Shown here: positions 57,002 to 64,000 of the stretch, one piece after another
How the letters are laid out: each line of letters begins with the position of its first letter
Position numbering within the stretch: the stretch's first letter is position 1
Made by a program: the position numbers and the translations under genes
Notes under the pieces: model-generated
Databases searched by the model: none
The model's input: the letters and a program-made list of their open reading frames with translations, nothing else
What the model was told of the DNA's origin: nothing
Assembly: GCF_021134715.1 (NCBI RefSeq)
Contig: NC_060024.1
Coordinates: forward strand, 7,502,001 to 7,566,000
Direction: 5' to 3'
DNA from: Daphnia pulex
Taxonomy: Eukaryota > Arthropoda > Branchiopoda > Diplostraca > Daphniidae
DNA length: 64,000 bases

Positions 57002-59159
57002 CTAATTTCTTAAACTGTCGATTCCTTCCTGGTAGCCTAGTTCTTTCAATTGCTGCTCAGCATTGTTGAGAATGTCGAATACTCTCTTAGTAAAAAACGA
57101 GGTTCCATGCAGGGCGTTCTTGTTCAAATGTTGGAGGCATCCCCAAGCCGCATGGAAATGTTTCAGCATTGTAGTTCCGTTTTCTTTAAGATGATTTTGC
57201 AACATAGTGATCTGATCACTGCTGATTGATTTCATGTCGCTCCACCTCATCTTGTTTTCAGCACTAGGTCTACTTTGGCTCGAGTTATTTTTCATCTCCT
57301 GTTTAACCCAGCGGAAATGCTGATTGAAATGCATTTTCAGACTGCACTTTTCCGGGCAGATGGAACAGAAACCCGACAATGTCTTTCCCTCGAAAACATC
57401 ATGTGCACTCGAAGTGGAATCCTTTTCTTCCCCAACAACAAACGAATTGTTACATGTGAAGAAGCAGCGATCGCAATTGTATGCGTATTCTCCGGTAGGA
57501 AGCCATACTTTCCTCGCTAATTCTTGTATGTCATTTTCTTCAACATCCTCAGTCGATTCAATATGCGAATCGCAAAAGACGATCGTTGATTTTGCTTTGT
57601 CTATCGCTTTCATCTTCTCACAACCGATTTCGATGAGTGATTTCAGTGTGTTCAGCTTCCCTTCCAACAGTATTCTTTCTTTCAATACCTGCCGGGTCAG
57701 CGGCAGCGAATTAACATTCTTCTCGGTCAGTGCGGCGAAGAAGCGCTGGATAGTGAGAGAATGATGCCATGAGCAGGTGCCATCCAAGTAATTGAACGGC
57801 TCCCAGCAGTCGGTGATGCTTCCAGCGACATCTTTTCCCAATATGGACAACGATTGATTATATAAATTATCTGAAACTAAATTACAAATCATGTTGAGCT
57901 TGTTGATGCTTCCGTCGTCTTCCAAGAATTCGAGCAACATTTTTGCTGTAGTTTGGAATTTGAATAAAAATTGCGAATCATCGGCGTCGTCGTTGTAAAT
58001 GGGCACGGCCACGATAGTGATCGAAAATGGGACACGGAATCCGTTGGCGTGGTGAACGTCGTAGACTTTGATACAATTCATTTCAGCTCCAATTTCTTCT
58101 TCCTTGATAAGTTGAAAACGAAATTTGTCGTTCTGCTCAACGTTGAAAATGTAATTGACGATGCCGTTGATGAACTGGGCCTGGCTCAATCTGTTGGAAC
58201 CCAATACCAGGAATGCCCGATGCTCTGCATGTTGGTCGGGATTGCCGAAAGAGAATCGCTCAAAAGTTGAACATGAATCGTCTGACTTGACGAGAGGAAC
58301 GGAATGCACATCAAAATGGTTCTGGTACTGGTCAATCTTCTTCGAACTTTTCAGTAACCTGTCAGCGAAACGAACCTCATTTGGTAATTCAAATGATGCT
58401 TTTTGATTTTCAGTTAGTTCTTCTTCAACTGGTCGACGACGTGAAAGGGGACCCCATGGTCTACCATTTCTGATTGAACTTCCTAAAAAGTAGTAAAAAA
58501 AACTATGATCATTAAGAATAAAGAAAATCAATAAAAATATATGAACCAGAAATTCAGTGACTACCAGGGATGTTGTCAGGCGACACCAACATTGCATTCG
58601 CGCAATCGCTAACAGATGCAATTTCAGCAGGTGGTATAAAAACTGACTCGTTTGTTGCACTGGTGTCGGTGTCGGTTTCCTCATCTAAATTTCAAAAGAA
58701 AAATAAATATAAATAATTTGGCTGTTTTATTTTCAGATTCAATTTATCGCATTTTTTTATATTTAATTCAAATGAAATCAATCTATTACCTGATGTTGAT
58801 GATTGAAAGAATGACGATTCCGTGTCTTCGGTGAGAGAATCATCGGTGACATCTTCATCGGCCTTTCCGGCTTCCGCTGATTCGTCACGATCAGCCAAAT
58901 TTTGTGAAGATAACTGAGTTTTTATTACTGGTACCGCCGTAGGCTGTTTCATGCGCTTTTCCTTTTGTCGTCGGTTGCAGAACCAAATGCGCAAAACTTT
59001 ATAATTCATCTTCACAGAGTCCGCCAGTTTATCGAGCGCCTCAGGTGACGGCCTCGGTTCCTTTTGAAAGTAATCTTCAAGTTTAATCTTGGCCGATCCA
59101 TTGATGAACGTTCGCGTTCTGCGCTTCCTACCTGCACCAATCTCGGCGTGTTTTTCCAT
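57002..59159 (-). CDS. POU-type homeodomain fused to P-loop-less GTPase-like domain
   Basis: Three exons, all in phase and open: 59159-58790, 58684-58565 and 58482-57002, giving 656 residues. Residues about 11-70 form a homeodomain (RKRRTRTFINGSAKIKLEDY, then KVLRIWFCNRRQKEKRM). Cys at recognition position 50 in WFCNRRQKEKR is the POU-class signature. No POU-specific domain precedes it. An acidic Ser-rich linker follows (residues about 75-165). The rest resembles a large GTPase-like family: AFLVLGSNRLSQAQFING sits where GxxGxGKT lies, and FSITIVAVPIYN where D-x-P-G would be, so nucleotide binding is probably lost. Near the end are CDRCFFTC and CSICPEKC, likely zinc-binding. The start ATG lies 13 bases into its exon after a TTTTGTAG acceptor, so a 5' UTR intron exists. 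Likely nuclear, function unknown. Confidence 0.8.
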
Positions 59160-60422
59160 TTTCAATTTAGAATCTACAAAATGAAAAAAAATAAATAAAT
59201 GGGATTATTAATAAGCTATAATACCAGTTGAATGAGGATGCTAGACGAAAGGCTACGTGTATATACAATTTTTATACATGTAATATAACTTTATATAACT
59301 CTATAAAGACATTCAAAGTAAGATAGCTCAAGAGAAGTTAGACAGAACCCAGCAATAGGCAGCATAGTATATTTCCTGACAAACTCCCGCTCATAATTAA
59401 TTATTTGTCTAATACAATTTCTATCTGGTTTCACAGTGCTTTAAAGAAACTCTATCCAATAAAGAAAATAGAATAATTCAGTCGATTGTTACTTACGAAT
59501 AATAATGAATAAGACTCGTTCAACCGACTAACACTCTGCCTGACCACAGACAATGGCAAATTTGTATGAATTATCAAAAGGACCGAAGAGTTGGTACATA
59601 GAAATCCCGACAATATTACTTCTCGGACATCTGCACTATTAAGACTGAACTTGACATAGGTCGAGTTATATATTGAAGAGCATGCAGCAACAGAACTTTT
59701 TCCCGACCCGAATCCAAACCGTTTCAGATTTCGCGCGGATTGTGAGGTGTGGACAACAGTCAGCGCTCGGTGGTCAATTCGCTTCTGAACTTTATAAGCA
59801 AAAAAAAATTTATTACTTAATCACTTTTCTTTTATTTTCAGCCTGGTCTCGGGGGGTGTACGGAGAAGGTATTATTTCGCGTTCGAAATAAAACATCCGT
59901 ACCATTTTGGCGGTAGCCTGCGGGATTGTTTTTTTTTTGCGATCCAATTTTTTTCCGAAAAAAACCCGCCCTGTTAAGGTATGAGATACTTTAGATTGGT
60001 ACTCGATCAAAGGAACTGTTAATGGAAAGAGACAAGATATAAATAAAATACGAAATACGGTGAGCAAAATTTGCCTCTACCTGAACCAAGTGTGTGCCGC
60101 GGGTAAACACCACTATCTAAATGTTGCGTCACGATAAAACCCTTCTCATTGAGTCACGATCCCGATCAAGTTCATAAAATAAATTTTGGGCGAGTTGAAT
60201 GGAAATGACGAAAAGTTTAACTGGTGACTTGACTGTATTTTATTTTCAGCTGCAGTAGAATAAGGGGAAATCCGGAAATGTGTGCACATTCATGTTACAT
60301 CATCTTCCACTTTTAAATTTAGGAGAAGAGCAGAAAAATAAGAAAAGGGATAATTAAGGAACAGAGTAAACAATGGATTGCTTGTAAGGATTAGAAGCCC
60401 AAATACATTTTAAATAAAAAAA
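59160..60422. other. Intergenic between the homeodomain fusion gene and Arp1
   Basis: It contains the 5' flank of the fusion gene and the 3' flank of Arp1, both minus strand. Mixed AT-rich sequence, no gene. Confidence 0.45.
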
Positions 60423-61987
<1,565 letters not shown>

Positions 61988-63622
61988 AATATAAAACAAA
62001 TGTCTATCTTGTTTGCATAAATATCACCTTTCAGAGCAGGTGTAAATACAATGGGTAACAATTGGACAGAAAGAACAACGAGCTAACTGCTGCCAGACAC
62101 AGATCACACAGTAGCAGACCACAACCCGAAACACTTCTACGATGACGTTAGTGTCCAAGGGGTTTCATCCACCTACTGGCCATTCTTCGAATCTCAATAA
62201 AATACGGGCGTGTCTATTTGATGATATCACAATTAACAGGTGTGCCCGGCGAAGGCTAGGTATACAAATCTAAATCAATACAAAAATGTTAACAGTACTA
62301 AAACGTACGTAAAACTAAGAGAAATTTCCAAAAGCATTCAACTGAATTCACTTTTATTTCTCATTAGAAGAACTGTTCAATTGCTTTAATGAATAGATTT
62401 CCATTCATCAGTTAAAATTCCGGTGCATAAAATAATTTTTTTATCTCAACTGTGTTAAAACGCAAATAAGAATATTTTGTTCATCTATTTAACGAAGTTT
62501 CTCCCCATCTCCTCTCCCCTAAAAAAAAATCTTTGTGCATTACGATTACGCAACAATGATTATCTTTAAGTAACTTTCGCGCGTGAAGTTAATAGAATAT
62601 AAGTGAATTTTCAGTCAGAATGTGTAATGGTTAATATTGTGATATTAATGTTACCCACACCATACCTCACATTACAGACACATGCACTCGTATGCACTAT
62701 AACAATCAAGCATAGCACTTGTTATTAGGGAATGTTAAACAAATTTAAAACGCAAAATGCGTTACAATTTATCATAAAAATTGATTCTTTGTGGCCTTAT
62801 ATAATTTATCAACATTACCTCCTGTACCGCTGTTACTCACCGATCGAGAAGTGAGTAAGACTATGCGACGTATTGCGAAAGTTTTCCCCGCATTCTTCCT
62901 AGTAGAAATTGAACCGCTAATCATATTGAACATCGCATACTAGCAAAAAATAAAACAATTATGTGGTTTAACTTAGTAACCTGTTTTCGAATTTAATATT
63001 ATCTAATAAGCAACTTATTTCACGTATATTGTAATTAATTCAATAAAAAAGATTTTTACTTCTGACGTAAAAATCTTTGGTTGGAAAAAGAAGATTATTT
63101 AAAAAATAGTTGGACCCAATCGAGAAGTGCATAAAAAACGACGTTTAAGTTGGAGATGGAATATCACATGTACTGTACATAGACCCTCCCCTGCCATGAT
63201 GAAAAAGCACACATTACAATAGTAGGGGGGATGATGAGAAAAAAAAATACACAAAGTGTATAGGAAAAAAGTAACAAAGAGAAACACTGTTTGGAAAGTT
63301 GACATAACTCGAAGTTGTTTTTCTTTTTTTTTTTTTTGCTTCTTGTGACATGCGGCCGAATGTGTCCCAAAACTCCAGAGATAATTATGCATTCCAATTC
63401 CAACCAGCAAGGGTAGACGACGTCTATTTGGACCGTACAATGGAACAACTTATAGCGAATGACGTTCTTTTTTAATTAAAAAAAAAAGGAGAGGAAGAGA
63501 GAGAGAGCGACAGGCAAGAGAGACTTCCCTCGATTTGGGACTATCAAACAACGGGAGTGATAGCTTTAGCTAACCCCTTCAGTTAGATGCCTGTATCTCT
63601 TTTCCACGACCTAGAGGGGCTT
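61988..63622. other. Arp1 upstream region and probable slmb 3' UTR
   Basis: 1.6 kb between Arp1's start and slmb's stop, both minus strand. No other gene. It presumably contains the slmb 3' UTR and the Arp1 promoter. No TATA box at a usable distance from the Arp1 start. A short T-rich to A-rich tract lies near 63310-63345. AATAAA on the minus strand is near 62350, which would end a long slmb 3' UTR, but this is not certain. Confidence 0.4.
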
Positions 63623-64000
63623 TTACATCGACACGTAAGTGTAAGTGCGCTGGGGTGAGGTACGTGATGATGGCGTTAAACTAGAAGGCGAATCTGTGTG
63701 AAGAAAGTCCCAAATGAGGATCGTGTCGTCATGAGAAGAGCTTACGATCTGGAACTCATCAAACTGCAGTCGAAAAACTCGACCGGTATGTTCCTAAAAT
63801 GTTCGTGTGTAAAATAGTTAAGGGATTATTTTTAACCAAGATGTTAAAAGTGAATAATACCACGAGGGTTCGAAGGCAAAGGGTCCCAGCTGGTGCTCTG
63901 GGGTCTAGCGCCGCTTGTAAATCCCAAACTTTGATTTTTCCATCGTAGGCTCCACTTACGATGCGTTTGGAATCGAACCTGAATCATTTAAAATCATCCG
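63623..64000 (-). CDS. slmb: Slimb / beta-TrCP F-box WD40 protein, C-terminal exons
   Basis: Substrate-receptor subunit of an SCF ubiquitin ligase; its WD40 propeller binds phosphodegrons such as that of beta-catenin. The minus strand has exons 63978-63861 and 63793-63623. The first reads [20 protein letters not shown] then [15 protein letters not shown]; the second [20 protein letters not shown] then [13 protein letters not shown]. This is almost residue-for-residue the end of beta-TrCP1. The stop is at 63623-63625 and the tail ends RTYTYVSM. Both introns have proper borders and phases match. The rest of the gene, with the F-box, lies beyond base 64000. Confidence 0.96.

Noticed and set aside
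57275..58406. Plus-strand frames inside the homeodomain fusion gene
   Set aside because: They lie opposite an intact, domain-bearing exon and have no motifs.
59813..60067. 84-residue minus-strand frame with a signal-like start
   Set aside because: No splice or promoter context and no motif.

Overview
This is eukaryotic nuclear DNA, very probably from an arthropod, with a branchiopod crustacean such as Daphnia as the best guess. Supporting signs are GT-AG introns of mostly 50-70 bp, a vitellogenin fragment, an arthropod-like Arp1 and Slimb pair, and dense, old and varied transposons. No bacterial features were seen. Exons were joined by eye from splice signals and reading frames, so exon edges are reliable only where I call the gene intact. 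Layout, left: 1-1126 holds the catalytic part of a ubiquitin-specific protease (minus) that runs off the left edge. From 1.5 to 15.5 kb come diverged 182-bp repeats, a string of small-intron genes of unknown family (3449-7287, including a PHD finger), an L2/CR1-type non-LTR retrotransposon (7497-10806, minus), another broken gene (11640-12231) and a double HMG-box gene (13321-14701). From 15.3 to 29 kb is a graveyard: an RRM-like remnant, a degenerate kinesin, a hAT remnant, copies of a coiled-coil exon, a vitellogenin fragment, and two small genes whose facing promoters share a sequence motif. Layout, middle: 29.4-33.5 kb is a decayed R1/jockey-like non-LTR element (minus) and 34.4-34.9 kb a Ty3-type integrase tail. 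A 1.1-kb unit occurs at 35.4-36.5 kb and again at 52.9-54.0 kb. 40.3-42.3 kb is a cassette: an intact three-exon RRM-like gene between two arrays built on the same near-palindromic motif. 43.2-45.3 kb is the 5' end of an LTR retrotransposon whose Gag has a collagen-like Gly-X-Y tract; its LTR interrupts an unknown exon. Layout, right: 46.7-51.6 kb carries an integrase-type DDE gene followed on the same strand by a HECT ubiquitin-ligase gene. Both carry the same C-x2-C-x11-H-x3-C (UBZ4-like) finger, and a 41-bp-arm hairpin lies between them. This is my best candidate for an undescribed composite mobile system. A broken CAND1 fragment follows. 57.0-59.2 kb encodes an intact three-exon, 656-residue protein that joins a POU-type homeodomain to a P-loop-less GTPase-like domain. 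The window ends in conserved single-copy sequence: Arp1/centractin (60.4-62.0 kb, intact) and the last exons of slmb/beta-TrCP. Ubiquitin machinery recurs (USP, HECT, CAND1, slmb, possibly a HERC-like fragment), but most of these copies are fragments brought in with mobile DNA, so I do not read the region as a pathway cluster. Only Arp1, slmb, the homeodomain fusion and the RRM-like gene read as fully open across all exons I can see.
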